A DNA stretch of 64,000 nt from positions 1 through 64,000 of the forward strand of contig CAZEAC010000022.1 of NCBI GenBank assembly GCA_964510065.1, in the 5' to 3' direction. Below are positions 25,346 to 34,663 of this stretch, in pieces. This DNA is from CAZEAC01 sp964510065. Lineage in GTDB: Bacteria; Bdellovibrionota_C; UBA2361; CAIXSY01. The position numbers and the translations under genes were made by a program. Every line of letters starts with the position of its first letter. Position 1 is the first letter of the stretch. The notes beneath the pieces are model-generated. The model was not told where the DNA came from. It saw nothing but the letters and a program-made list of their open reading frames with translations, and made no database searches.

Positions 25346-26731
25346 ATGAATCGAGACTATTCTTCTTTGGCTTATATGCCGATCTCAATAGTACAGATGG
25401 ATACCGAGCGAATTATTGAAAATGTAGTTAAGCCACTGCCTTTCATAAAGCGAATGGGGCACTGGCTGGTCTCCGAGGTGCGCTGGCTCTTTAGAGTTTC
25501 ACTTTCTTCGGCAGATAGATTTTACCGTGACAATGGTTTTTCGCGCGCGGCCTCGCTTGCGTATACGTCACTACTCTCCCTTTTTCCGGTGACTGCCCTG
25601 ATTTTCGGATTGTTGGCAGCGTTCGCCGTGTCACCTGAACATATAACTAAGGTGCGTGAGTTTGTTTTTCACCAGTTCGTGCCAAGTAGCCAAGCCGTCG
25701 AGGCGATTCTTGAGCAGCTTAACCGTTTTGGGCAGGTAATCTCGGATCCTTCAGTGAGTGCGGTAATGTTCGGGTTTCTCGTCTTCACTTCAATACTGCT
25801 CATCAATGCTGTGGAGTATGCGCTTAATGAAGTTTGGCAAGTCTACGAGCCGCGCTCAATTACGGACCGCATCGCGATCTTCTGCGCGATCTTGGTGATT
25901 GCGCCGGTTCTCCTAGTTTCGGCCTATTCTTTCACAAAGTTTCGTATCGAAACCTGGCTTCCGCAATTTGCCAATGGCGGACTTGCGTTGCAGCTCTACA
26001 CCGTGCTGCTCCCGTTCTTGATTGATATCGCCGCCTTTTTTTCGCTTTATTATCTCGTTCCAAAAGCGCCGGTGCGGGTAAGTTCGGCCATTTTCGGGGC
26101 ATTTGTCGCCGCGCTTTTTTTCGCCTTTGCCAAGCAGGGTTTCGCGGTGTACATCGAGCGCTTCGCCTCATATGACAAGCTTTACGGCGCAGTCGCGGCG
26201 GTGCCGATATTTCTCATCTGGCTCTACCTCGCCTGGAGTATATTGCTTTTTGGCGCTGAGAGCTCTTACCAGGCGCAACACATGCCGCGTAACGGCAAGG
26301 TATGGAAGCGATCTATTCTTAGCGTAGGTGATGCGCGAATGGTGCTTGCAATTCAAGCTATGATGATGGCAGCGCGCGCTTTTATAAAAGGCGACAGGCT
26401 TCCCAACGAATTAGAAATAGCCGAGCATCTTGGCTGTAGCTCGGTAATCTTAAAACCGGCAGTTTCGGCGCTCGAAAAAGCTGGGATAATTTCTCGAGGC
26501 GCGGGGCGTGACATGCCGCTGGTGTTGCTTCGCGACCCACGGAGAATAAGCCTCGATGAGCTGCGCGAGGCGCTCTTTGGCGGGCGACCGGTGTTTCATT
26601 TCTCTTCGGAGCTTAGCCGAATGTATCAGGTAATTGCGAGTGGTAAGGAGCTGCGGAAGACAAATCTCGCCGATCTTTTAATAGATAGCGAGTGGGCCGA
26701 AGCCTTCGATCCTATTCGGAGTAAGGAGTAA
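25346..26731 (+). CDS. YihY/UPF0761 (BrkB-like) membrane protein with C-terminal winged helix
   Basis: An inner-membrane protein of about 461 residues from the YihY family, once misnamed ribonuclease BN. About six hydrophobic helices lie between residues 60 and 300. The conserved RAASLAYTSLLSLFPV, ALNEVW and YGAVAAVPIFLIWLYLAW are all present. After the membrane part comes a predicted winged helix, about residues 335-400 (LPNELEIAEHLGCSSV, then ALEKAGIISRG), seen in some deltaproteobacterial relatives. The frame opens at TTG 25313; ATG 25346, 25376 and 25397 are candidates and none has a good ribosome binding site. The physiological role of the family is unclear. It precedes two M16 peptidase genes by four bases. 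Confidence 0.85.
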   Translation: MNRDYSSLAYMPISIVQMDTERIIENVVKPLPFIKRMGHWLVSEVRWLFRVSLSSADRFYRDNGFSRAASLAYTSLLSLFPVTALIFGLLAAFAVSPEHITKVREFVFHQFVPSSQAVEAILEQLNRFGQVISDPSVSAVMFGFLVFTSILLINAVEYALNEVWQVYEPRSITDRIAIFCAILVIAPVLLVSAYSFTKFRIETWLPQFANGGLALQLYTVLLPFLIDIAAFFSLYYLVPKAPVRVSSAIFGAFVAALFFAFAKQGFAVYIERFASYDKLYGAVAAVPIFLIWLYLAWSILLFGAESSYQAQHMPRNGKVWKRSILSVGDARMVLAIQAMMMAARAFIKGDRLPNELEIAEHLGCSSVILKPAVSALEKAGIISRGAGRDMPLVLLRDPRRISLDELREALFGGRPVFHFSSELSRMYQVIASGKELRKTNLADLLIDSEWAEAFDPIRSKE

Positions 26732-26734
26732 AGG

Positions 26735-27964
26735 ATGGTTACGATTGAGAAGCTCTCTAATGGCCTCACGGTTATTGTTGAGGAGATGCCACACGTGGAG
26801 TCGGTAGCGTATGAGCTGCTGCTTCCGGGCGGTGTGATTACCGATGCGCCGACGCGCATTGGAAGCAGTTTGATTCTCGGTGAACTTACGAGTCGTGGTG
26901 CCGGTTCGCGTGATTCAAAGGCGCTTTCCGATGCTTTCGACGATGCGGGCATTCGTCACGGCGAAGGCGCCGGCCATGATCGTTATATGTATCGTGGAGT
27001 GCTTCTTGCCGACAAGCTACCACTGGCCTTATCGCTTGTTGCTTCAATGGTACGTGAGCCGCTCCTGCCTGAAGATGAGCTCGAGAGTATCAAGAGCCTG
27101 TTGCTTCAAGACATTGCCTCGCTTGATGATAATCCGTCGCGAAAAGCAATGATTGAACTCGGGTCGCGCTACTACCCGGCACCGTATAACCGCCCCGGCA
27201 TTGGAGTAAAGGAGGGAATTGAAGCGTCCAGCATCGGCGAGTTGAAGAAGCTTTGGAGTGAGATCTTTCAACCCTCTCGAGCTATATTCTCTGTCGCCGG
27301 CAAGGCCAAAGCATCAGAGGTGATCTCGCTCATCAAAGACCTGTTTGGAAGTTGGAACGGAGCTGGCTGCGCTCTTCCCAAATTTGAAGCGGTCAAGCCT
27401 GGGCAGACTCATCATATTAGTTCGGATTCAGCGCAAGTTCAGATTGTGCTTTGTTATCCCTCCGCGAAATTCGGCGAACCGCTCTATTATGCGACTAAAG
27501 TGCTGGTTGGTGTGCTTTCAGGAGGGATGTTTGGTCGCCTCTTTATAGAGGTACGCGAGAAGCGTGGCCTCTGTTATTCGGTCTTCGCCCGTCACTCGGC
27601 GACGACGGAGTATGGAACCGTTCTGGCATACGCCGGGACGACTCCGGAACGGGCCGATCAGACCCTCGACGTCATGTTGACTGAGCTCCGCGGTGTCAAA
27701 GGAACAGTGACTGACGCGGAGCTTAGCCGTGCCAAGGCAAATATCAAGGCCTCACTTATCATAAGCGAGGAGTCGTCTGGTTCGCGAGCTGGATCGAATG
27801 CTGCAGATTATTGGCTAGATAAAAAAGTTCGTGGACTGGATCAAATTGCCCGTGAAATTGATGCGGTACGCGCGTGTGATATTGACGCGGTATGCGAGCG
27901 TTTTCCGGCCGAGACAATTTCGCTTCTGACCCTCGGGGCGCGTGAGTTGCATAGTAAGGATTAA
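26735..27964 (+). CDS. M16-family peptidase homologue, catalytically inactive subunit
   Basis: A 409-residue protein of the M16 (insulinase/processing peptidase) family. The expected zinc motif HxxEH is absent: the aligned region reads GSSLILGELTSRGAGS. The C-terminal half keeps the family pattern GGMFGRLFIEVREKRGLCYSV. Such inactive partners pair with an active M16 protein to form a heterodimer, as in mitochondrial processing peptidase. The active partner is the next gene, three bases downstream. The start ATG 26735 has AAGGAG upstream. No signal peptide is evident, so a cytoplasmic location is likely. Confidence 0.88.
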   Translation: MVTIEKLSNGLTVIVEEMPHVESVAYELLLPGGVITDAPTRIGSSLILGELTSRGAGSRDSKALSDAFDDAGIRHGEGAGHDRYMYRGVLLADKLPLALSLVASMVREPLLPEDELESIKSLLLQDIASLDDNPSRKAMIELGSRYYPAPYNRPGIGVKEGIEASSIGELKKLWSEIFQPSRAIFSVAGKAKASEVISLIKDLFGSWNGAGCALPKFEAVKPGQTHHISSDSAQVQIVLCYPSAKFGEPLYYATKVLVGVLSGGMFGRLFIEVREKRGLCYSVFARHSATTEYGTVLAYAGTTPERADQTLDVMLTELRGVKGTVTDAELSRAKANIKASLIISEESSGSRAGSNAADYWLDKKVRGLDQIAREIDAVRACDIDAVCERFPAETISLLTLGARELHSKD

Positions 27965-27967
27965 GGT

Positions 27968-29188
27968 ATGACGTCGAGAAGTTTTCATCGTTCCGAACTA
28001 AAAAATGGCCTGACTGTTTTAGCCGAAATATCGCCATCGGCACAAAGTGCCGCGATCGGGTTTTTCGTAAAAACAGGCTCTCGCGATGAGACCCAAAAAG
28101 AGTCAGGAGTCTCTCATTTCCTTGAACACATGATGTTTAAAGGCACACCAAAACGTGACGCACTTCAGCTCACCTATGCATTGGGAAATATCGGTGCGCA
28201 GGCGAACGCCTTTACGACTGAAGAAAATACCGCCTATTACGCTTCGGTTTTGCCAGAGTATTTTGACTCGATGCAGGAGATCCTTTCGGATATGCTCCGG
28301 CCGACGCTTGACCAGAAAGAGTTTGATACCGAGAAGAAGGTCATCTTGGAAGAGATCGCGCTGTATCAAGACAAGCCGCATTTTTATCTGTATGAGCGTG
28401 CCCTTGCCGATTATTTTGGAGCGCATCCCGGCGGAAACTCTGTACTGGGGAGTACTGAAAGCATTGCTGCGCTTACTCGCGACGAGATGGCTAACTATTT
28501 CGGAAGGCGTTACTCACCCGGCAATGTAGTGCTTGTAGGAACCGGTGCAATCGAGTGGAAGAAGTTCCTCGCGCTTGCTGAAACGTATTGTGGCGCGTGG
28601 ACGTCACACCAAGCACCACGCACACTTGGGCGCTGCGCTCCGCGAACGATCAATAAGATATATTCAAAGAAAGATTTAAAGCAGTCGCATGTGCTTCTAT
28701 TCTCGGAGGGGCCGAGTGCACAGGAGGATGAGCGTTATGCTATGACGATTCTGGCGATGATTCTCGGTGATTCCTCAGGCTCAAAGATTTACTGGGATCT
28801 TGTCGATAGTGGGCTTGCCGAATCGGCAGGTGCCGACACCGACGAGCGTGATGGTACTGGGTGTTTCGTCGCTTCAGCAAGTACCGAGCCGGAGAGGTTG
28901 GAGGAAGTGACACAGAGACTGCGGGCTATTATAGCGAAGCCGCTTGACTTTAGTGACGATGACCTTAACCGTGCCAAGAATAAGCTTGCTGCGAAGATTG
29001 TACTCGGCGGCGAGCTTCCACTAGGACGGCTTATGGCAATAGGAAGTGAATGGAATTATCGCGGCCAGGTTACGCCACTTCGCGAGATTGCAGATAGAGT
29101 AGCTCGCGTCACAAGAGAGCAGGTGCAGAGCGCACTTGCCAAGTATCCGCTCTCGACAGTGGCCGAATTTCGCTTAGTTCCTTCATGA
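27968..29188 (+). CDS. M16-family zinc peptidase, active subunit
   Basis: A 406-residue zinc endopeptidase of the M16B type. The inverted zinc motif HFLEH is at about residues 44-48 (GVSHFLEHMMFKGT), and the third metal ligand lies in EKKVILEEIALYQDKP about 75 residues on. The C-terminal half is the usual structural repeat. It sits directly after the inactive paralogue at 26735, and the two probably form one degrading chamber. Substrates are likely peptides, but the family does not define them. The stop is four bases from the next gene, an acyl-CoA ligase. Confidence 0.92.
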   Translation: MTSRSFHRSELKNGLTVLAEISPSAQSAAIGFFVKTGSRDETQKESGVSHFLEHMMFKGTPKRDALQLTYALGNIGAQANAFTTEENTAYYASVLPEYFDSMQEILSDMLRPTLDQKEFDTEKKVILEEIALYQDKPHFYLYERALADYFGAHPGGNSVLGSTESIAALTRDEMANYFGRRYSPGNVVLVGTGAIEWKKFLALAETYCGAWTSHQAPRTLGRCAPRTINKIYSKKDLKQSHVLLFSEGPSAQEDERYAMTILAMILGDSSGSKIYWDLVDSGLAESAGADTDERDGTGCFVASASTEPERLEEVTQRLRAIIAKPLDFSDDDLNRAKNKLAAKIVLGGELPLGRLMAIGSEWNYRGQVTPLREIADRVARVTREQVQSALAKYPLSTVAEFRLVPS

Positions 29189-29191
29189 GTT

Positions 29192-31090
29192 TTGGCCGTG
29201 ACGAACGAAGCTATCTCAAACGATAACGACGAAATTCTATCGGCCCGCTCGATCCCCGAACTGTTTTCTAAGATCTCGACACGTTTCCCCGACCAGGTGA
29301 CCTATTCGCAAGCGCATATTCAATCGGATGGTTCAAGGATCTGGCGATCGGAAAGCTACCGTGAGGTGGCGCGCAAGGTCTATCGACTCGCGCGGTATTT
29401 GAGTGCGCTTGGGGTAAAGAAGGGCGACAGGGTCGCGATAATTTCTTTCACCAGACCAGAATGGATGATTGCTGACCTTGCGATTCTTTTTGCCGGGGCT
29501 ACTTCGGTATCGGTGTACCATTCGGTAAGTCCCGAAGAGACCGCCTATATTCTCTTCGATGCGGCTGTTGATGTCGCTTTCATTGAGAACGAGGAGCAGC
29601 TCCAGAAACTAAAGAAGATTAGCGCGGAGGAGATCGAGATACCCGGCACGGAGGTGCGCCCGGCGACTACATCGCGCATTGTGCTATCGCGACTTATTTC
29701 ATTTGAGCAGGTAAGTCCCGACTCACGAGTGGTCCAGCTCGAGAATGTCCTTGCCGATAGTTCGATTTCCGATGAACCGCTCGAGCCGCGCTCTGACAAT
29801 GAAGTAGCTTCACTTGTGTATACCTCGGGAACTTCAGGACCGCCGAAGGGAGTGGTGCAGACCCATCGAAATCATCTGGTAAACGTGTGGCAGGCGGCGA
29901 GAACAGCGCTTTTTGCGCCGGTTGGCGATATTTTTCTCTTCCTTCCCTTGGCACATTCGTTTGCCAGGTTAATCGGCTACATCGGTTTTTTGACTCCGAC
30001 TGTCGCGAAATTTCCGGCTGTTGCCGACCGTAAGAGTTCGGTGCTGAATGCGCCAAGTATTCTCCGCGACCTTCGTGAAGGGCGAGCTGAGGTCGTGCCG
30101 ATGGTGCCGCGTATTATCGAAAAGCTTATGATCGGAGTGGTGGAACGCGCCTCCCAAAAGAGCATCTTAGGAAGGCTTCTTCGGCTCACCCTTTGGAGTC
30201 ATCGCATGCGGTACAATGCGCTTTGTGAATCCGAGGCGGTTCCGCTTTTGGCCGGCTTAACCGCGGCACTCACGGCACCGATTGCAAAGGGGGTCAGCAA
30301 GAATCTTTTTGGTGAAGGATTTAAGCATGTTGTTTCCGGCGGAGCGAAGCTTGCACCGGAGGTAAATCATTTCTTCCAGGCGCTTGGTATCGCTATCTAC
30401 GAAGGGTACGGGCTGACCGAAACCTGTGTTGCCACGAACGTCAACAGGGTCGGCAGGAACAAGGTCGGTTCCGTTGGTCCATGTCTCGACAATTTAGAGA
30501 TCCGCATCGCCGAAGATGGGGAGATTTTGTTTCGCGGTGAGAATGTTGCGCGAGGCTATCTTAACCGTCCTACGCTCACCGCGGAATCGTGGGATAAGGA
30601 TGGCTGGTTTCATACGGGTGACCTCGGACATCTTGATGCCGAGCAGTTTCTCTATATCGACGGCCGTAAAAAAGATCTTATCGTGACGTCCGGCGGAAAG
30701 AAGGTCGCCCCGCAGAATATCGAGGAGAAATTTTGTGCCTCAGCATTGGTGTCGAGCGCGGTGATTGTCGGTGATGGACGGCCTTACTGCATCGCCCTAG
30801 TAGCCCCGGAGCGCGGTGAGGTCTCGCGGTGGGCAGCAGAGAAGGGGATTACTCTCCCCGAGAAGCTCTCTGAGTCGACTGAGCTGCGTGGCGAATTTAA
30901 CCGATTACTTGAGAGCGTCAATTCGCAGCTTTCCAAGTTTGAGACGATTAAGCAGGTTGGGATAATAGACGATCAGCTCACCGTGGAAAACGGAATGCTT
31001 ACGCCAACTTTCAAGGTAAAGCGCGCCTCAATTGTAAAGCGATATGCTGCGCTTATCGATCAGCTGTATTCGATTCGTCAGGGGCAGTAA
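29192..31090 (+). CDS. Long-chain fatty acid-CoA ligase (AMP-dependent)
   Basis: A 632-residue adenylate-forming ligase of the long-chain acyl-CoA synthetase type (FAA1/FadD15-like). Motifs are YTSGTSGPPKG (about 210-220), YEGYGLTET (near 408), and GWFHTGDLG with the hinge IDGRKKDLIVTSGGKKVAPQ. The long insert between the loop and YGLTE motifs is typical of long-chain enzymes. The start is TTG 29192 or GTG 29198, and neither has a strong ribosome binding site. It closes a run beginning with the YihY gene. A palindromic repeat separates it from the convergent Lrp-type gene. Confidence 0.92.
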   Translation: MAVTNEAISNDNDEILSARSIPELFSKISTRFPDQVTYSQAHIQSDGSRIWRSESYREVARKVYRLARYLSALGVKKGDRVAIISFTRPEWMIADLAILFAGATSVSVYHSVSPEETAYILFDAAVDVAFIENEEQLQKLKKISAEEIEIPGTEVRPATTSRIVLSRLISFEQVSPDSRVVQLENVLADSSISDEPLEPRSDNEVASLVYTSGTSGPPKGVVQTHRNHLVNVWQAARTALFAPVGDIFLFLPLAHSFARLIGYIGFLTPTVAKFPAVADRKSSVLNAPSILRDLREGRAEVVPMVPRIIEKLMIGVVERASQKSILGRLLRLTLWSHRMRYNALCESEAVPLLAGLTAALTAPIAKGVSKNLFGEGFKHVVSGGAKLAPEVNHFFQALGIAIYEGYGLTETCVATNVNRVGRNKVGSVGPCLDNLEIRIAEDGEILFRGENVARGYLNRPTLTAESWDKDGWFHTGDLGHLDAEQFLYIDGRKKDLIVTSGGKKVAPQNIEEKFCASALVSSAVIVGDGRPYCIALVAPERGEVSRWAAEKGITLPEKLSESTELRGEFNRLLESVNSQLSKFETIKQVGIIDDQLTVENGMLTPTFKVKRASIVKRYAALIDQLYSIRQGQ

Positions 31091-31096
31091 TACTTC

Positions 31097-31178
31097 CTTC
31101 GCCCCCATCTCTGTGTCTCTGTGGTTTTTTGAAAGTAACATAAACCACAGAGTCACGGAGAGCACAGAGGGGAGAAGA
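31097..31178. repeat. Palindromic CTCTGTGGTTT repeat, short form (copy 3)
   Basis: Arms with CTCTGTGTCTCTGTGGTTT on the left and AAACCACAGAGTCACGGAG on the right meet across a short AT-rich loop. The element lies between the convergent acyl-CoA ligase and Lrp-type genes and fills nearly the whole gap, consistent with a two-way terminator. Confidence 0.85.
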
Positions 31179-31203
31179 GTCGGAAAACTTATGTTCCAGA
31201 GTA

Positions 31204-32172
31204 CTAGCTACTTAGAGTGATGGGATACGTAGCAAACTTAAGAAGCTTAAATCGCGGGATCACTGCGAGACTTGTGAGCGCAGGCGCAAAGGTATTCCAA
31301 AGATCTTTTTTTAGCTCAGTAATATCTCGATGCCCCTCCACCTCGGCATTCAGTTCATAGTCCCATTCTCCGATTCCTTCGCGGAAGCTTGTACAGTGCG
31401 GATGGCGATAGGAAAACAGGTAAACCTTATCGCGAAGTTCCTTGCTTGCGCTTGAGACTTTGAGCAGAATTTTATAGTTTTGTGCGCCTAGCTGGACATA
31501 GCGCGGACTGAAAAACGCACCACGAAGAACTCCTTCGGCGCGGAGCTTTTTAAGCCGTGCATCAAGAGTGGGAATCGAAATTGAAAGAGCCATGGCGAGG
31601 TCGCGTTTTGAAATTTGCGGGTCTTTAATAAGGCCTTCGAGAATCAGCTGTTCAAGGGGGGCCAGCTCGTAGCGCCCTTCGCGCTCTCCAACCTGAAGCG
31701 CAGAGAAGAGTGGCTTGCCATGACATAGGTACTTTCGCGGGAAGTAGGCGACCTGGGTTTGTAGAATAACGGCCTTTTCGCCGAATATATCGCCACAGAC
31801 TTTCGAGGCATCTCGAAAAATAGTAAGAACCTCTTTCGGGTCGCGCGCAAGCAGGAGCAGGTCGAAATCGTAGTCGCCGCCAATTTCGGCGATATGAACA
31901 ACCCGATTCGAGCGCGAAAAAAAGGAGATAAACTTTTCCCGATTCGCCGCACCAATCATCAAGAGAACTTGGAAGCGCAGCCAGCCAAGCCGGAAGATGT
32001 CGATAAGCCAGGAGCGGTGAAGAATTCCACGGCTCTCGAGTCTCGAAATGGTGTAGCGAACAGTGTGAAGTTTATGTCCACTCAGTTTTGCGAGAGCTGG
32101 CAGGCTTTGATCGGCGCTTAGTCCGATCCGCCCTAATATGTCACGCTCCCGAGCAGATATTCTCGTATTCAT
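31204..32172 (-). CDS. Double-length Lrp/AsnC-type transcriptional regulator (paralogue 2)
   Basis: A 322-residue protein with two consecutive HTH plus RAM-like units. The first begins ISARERDILGRIGLSAD and the second near residue 170 (LAPLEQLILEGLIKDPQI, then LAMALSISIPTLDARLKKL). Its layout equals that of the proteins at 3773 and 43949, but the three differ widely in sequence, so the duplication is old. A 12-bp dyad TACTGTTCAGTA lies 21 bases upstream of the start (32194-32205) and could be an operator. The divergent neighbour is the SopB-like phosphatase gene, a possible target by position only. Confidence 0.8.
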   Translation of the reverse strand: MNTRISARERDILGRIGLSADQSLPALAKLSGHKLHTVRYTISRLESRGILHRSWLIDIFRLGWLRFQVLLMIGAANREKFISFFSRSNRVVHIAEIGGDYDFDLLLLARDPKEVLTIFRDASKVCGDIFGEKAVILQTQVAYFPRKYLCHGKPLFSALQVGEREGRYELAPLEQLILEGLIKDPQISKRDLAMALSISIPTLDARLKKLRAEGVLRGAFFSPRYVQLGAQNYKILLKVSSASKELRDKVYLFSYRHPHCTSFREGIGEWDYELNAEVEGHRDITELKKDLWNTFAPALTSLAVIPRFKLLKFATYPITLSS

Positions 32173-32193
32173 AAAGAAATATAGCTAGATAAT

Positions 32194-32205
32194 TACTGTT
32201 CAGTA
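32194..32205. promoter_or_regulatory. Small dyad upstream of Lrp paralogue 2
   Basis: TACTG-TT-CAGTA is a short near-perfect palindrome in the 100-base gap between the divergent lrp-type and SopB-like genes. A candidate operator, unsupported beyond symmetry and position. Confidence 0.3.
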
Positions 32206-32272
32206 CAATAGTAGCATGAATATTGTCTGTTAAGCTAATGTCCTCCGTGTTGATGATTCTTGGAGGTGCTCA

Positions 32273-33445
32273 ATGAATAGTTCAATGGCTCTACCTACTC
32301 CCTCGTTGGAGGAAAATGAAGGCAAATTTGTAAGTAGCCTTGATGCGGCGCGTACGCGAAACGGCTCGGAATGGGCCAGTATGCAGATTGAAATAGCTGG
32401 AGTGGGGACTACAACGCTTTGTCCGGCGAACCAGTATCTGGCCGGAGTTCCTGGCGCGACGTTGTTTGCGCGACATGGCACGAGCGGAATGTCGAGTGAG
32501 TCACTTAAGTATCCACTCTCCGTAATGCCGGCTCGATTAGCGAATCTATGGGTGTCGAAGTTTGCGCTTGTAGGTGGCGAACAGCAAATCGAGTTTCTTC
32601 GAAGTGGCACTCCTGTGCACTTTGGCGAAAAAGATCCTGTGCTTCGTCGCGAAGCAACAATGCGAAATGTTGAGGAGCTCATATCCGCTGCGCGAGCTGT
32701 TGCTAGGTCAAAAGCAGGCGAAGAGACTTCTTCGCTACGACTTCTCACTATTGATCTGCAGGGGCATGGCGACCGGAAGCATGCGGCGCCAATTGAAGAT
32801 GTTACCATTCATGAAAAGGTGGCCGCGCTGCTCCTGCTTGCTCGGCGCAGTCGGAATAGCCCACAAATGGCATTCAGTGTTGATTCCTTTGTGCTTACCA
32901 ATCATGAGTCGTCGTATGCTAACGGCCATGCTTGGAACGTTGTAAAAAAGCAGCAGCCCAGGCTTGAGCGATTTCTAAGTCGCGCCCTCGCGCGCAGTTC
33001 GGGTTGGAAAAAGGCAGCCGTTGAATCGCTACTTCCAGAGATTCGATCGCTGCTTTCTGCCGAGGGACCAACCGCGACACCGCTTATGCGCTATGCTTTG
33101 GGCGCCCGTGTCGCAATGGTTGGCGCACTCTCTGGAAGTATTGTCCATATCAACTGTCGCTCGGGTAAAGACCGCACCGGGCTGCTTGATGTCGAGATGA
33201 AATTTTTATTATATCAGCTGCAGCGACGAAGTCGCGGGCTTGCCGTGTCTGGCCCGGCGGCGCCGATACTTAACGATGAGCGCGAGGTTTGGCAGGCCCT
33301 GCTCCTTCGCGGTGGAAATGATCAGATTCAGAAACTAAACTCTGGATTTCCCGGTTACAAACTTAATCAACCTCTGCTTCAGCCGCGAATTGGCCAGGAG
33401 ATCTGGAAAGAGTTTTTGGGCCTTAGCAGATATGGAAGTGGTTAG
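32273..33445 (+). CDS. SopB/IpgD-like inositol phosphate phosphatase (predicted)
   Basis: A 390-residue protein with the Cys-x5-Arg active site HINCRSGKDRTGLLDVE (C295, R301). The CxSGKDRTG form is that of the SopB/IpgD type III effectors and of animal inositol polyphosphate 4-phosphatases, rather than ordinary tyrosine phosphatases. A second block about 50 residues later, GGNDQIQKLNSGFPGYK, resembles the conserved stretch after the catalytic loop in that group. It is shorter than SopB (about 560 residues) and matches mainly the catalytic part. No Sec signal or membrane helix is visible. The start ATG 32273 has TTGGAGG ten bases upstream. It opens the accessory region. Whether it is secreted into other cells cannot be told from the window. 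Confidence 0.7.
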   Translation: MNSSMALPTPSLEENEGKFVSSLDAARTRNGSEWASMQIEIAGVGTTTLCPANQYLAGVPGATLFARHGTSGMSSESLKYPLSVMPARLANLWVSKFALVGGEQQIEFLRSGTPVHFGEKDPVLRREATMRNVEELISAARAVARSKAGEETSSLRLLTIDLQGHGDRKHAAPIEDVTIHEKVAALLLLARRSRNSPQMAFSVDSFVLTNHESSYANGHAWNVVKKQQPRLERFLSRALARSSGWKKAAVESLLPEIRSLLSAEGPTATPLMRYALGARVAMVGALSGSIVHINCRSGKDRTGLLDVEMKFLLYQLQRRSRGLAVSGPAAPILNDEREVWQALLLRGGNDQIQKLNSGFPGYKLNQPLLQPRIGQEIWKEFLGLSRYGSG

Positions 33446-33483
33446 GTTCCTTGGCTTAGGGAATTTGCACCAGTTGAGTTGCA

Positions 33484-33819
33484 TTGCTTGACGAGCATAA
33501 TCCGCAAGATGCGAACGCGGTGATTCGGCTTTTGGGAGGATTGGAGGGATTTGAGCGAGCCCCGGGAACTTCTGACGGAAAGATTCTTTTACCGGGCGGG
33601 ATTTCTGAATCCTGCAAGCACGACACGATGTGGGGAATTGGAAACGTTGAACTCGCCGAGAAGACCGGGCTTAGTATCGATTATGTATCGCTAATACCTC
33701 CCAGGCAGATTAAGGCTCGCCTTCGTTGGGAGTGCGCCGAGTGTCAGCTTTGGATTGCGCTTCCGCGGTTTTCGCTTACCAAACTTCATAGTTTAGCGCC
33801 TGATTTGATCGCGCGCTAA
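33484..33819 (+). pseudogene. Decayed, internally deleted Nudix-hydrolase paralogue
   Basis: The 111-residue frame aligns in pieces with the Nudix protein at 35313. RLLGGLEGFERAP matches RLLGQLPGAERTP, then after a gap of about 45 residues the block GTSDGKILLPGG and KHDTMWGIG matches closely. The deleted part would hold the first strands of the Nudix fold. The box reads VELAEKTGL where the intact copy has SELAEETGL, so a metal-binding glutamate is lost. The only start is TTG 33484, and the C terminus diverges. Most likely this is the remnant of a duplication. Base composition is closer to its surroundings than that of the intact copy. Confidence 0.65.
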
Positions 33820-33940
33820 ATTTGATTTTGTTAGCACTAGTATCGGTTCTACACTGAGAAGGTAGTCATGTTGTTCCGCAGTTCATGCCCACAACGACGA
33901 AACAATTCCTCGCTTGTTATCGGATTTATTGGAGTGTCGT

Positions 33941-34663
33941 ATGTCGCAACTCGCCGAGGCGTTACCAACCGCATTAAGTCGCCGAAATGTTCGTACCCAG
34001 GATGAGACCCCTGGTGGTACAGGTCCACTCTTGAGTGGATTTCAATGTGAGGAAGTCGGCCAGAAGGCACGGCTAATTCGCGAACAGTGCGTTGCTCGGG
34101 AGAATAGACGTACTTGGATTGGCGAGGTAGCAAAACTCCAACCTTTAGTTGAGCAGTATTCGGTGAGACTACAGAACGAGATCGGCAAATTGATCGCTAT
34201 GGCGAAGTTTCGCGGCAACGCGACACAGGAATATGCCTTCTCAAGCACTGCACCGTTAAAAGAGGAGAAAGTGAAGTTCGGCGAGCTATCCGGCTCGGTC
34301 TTCGGCGTATCCAATGAACTTGATCTCCCCCAGGGCCCGTTTCCCGGGAATTTTCGTTCGGTCGCTTCGTTGTCGATTTATCGAGCTTTGCACGCATTGG
34401 CGCCTCAACAGGTGCCATGGCCGCCGACAAGAGAATCCGTGATGTGTAGGCAGAAGGTCCTTCCTGATGGATCGAAAATCGAGAAGCTAAATTTCGATTT
34501 TCAAGGTGACGCTTACTCGATTGAGGCAAGGTATCAGGCGAAGGACAATGCCTTTGATAGCATTGAGGATGATTTTAGTGACGGACCTGATAGGTTATGG
34601 GACCGGCATCCCGCAACCAAATGGTGGACGGCGATTAAATTTTCGGTAGCGAGCCTACGTTGA
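33941..34663 (+). CDS. Hypothetical protein of the accessory region
   Basis: A 240-residue protein that I do not recognise. It has no signal peptide or membrane segment. A helical middle part (about residues 45-90) is followed by a more mixed region with several tryptophans and a DSIEDDFSDGPDRLWDRHP stretch near the C terminus. ATG 33941 has GGAG six bases upstream and is preferred over the longer TTG frame from 33914. It lies between the decayed and intact Nudix copies and has no link to known families that I can support. Confidence 0.5.
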   Translation: MSQLAEALPTALSRRNVRTQDETPGGTGPLLSGFQCEEVGQKARLIREQCVARENRRTWIGEVAKLQPLVEQYSVRLQNEIGKLIAMAKFRGNATQEYAFSSTAPLKEEKVKFGELSGSVFGVSNELDLPQGPFPGNFRSVASLSIYRALHALAPQQVPWPPTRESVMCRQKVLPDGSKIEKLNFDFQGDAYSIEARYQAKDNAFDSIEDDFSDGPDRLWDRHPATKWWTAIKFSVASLR

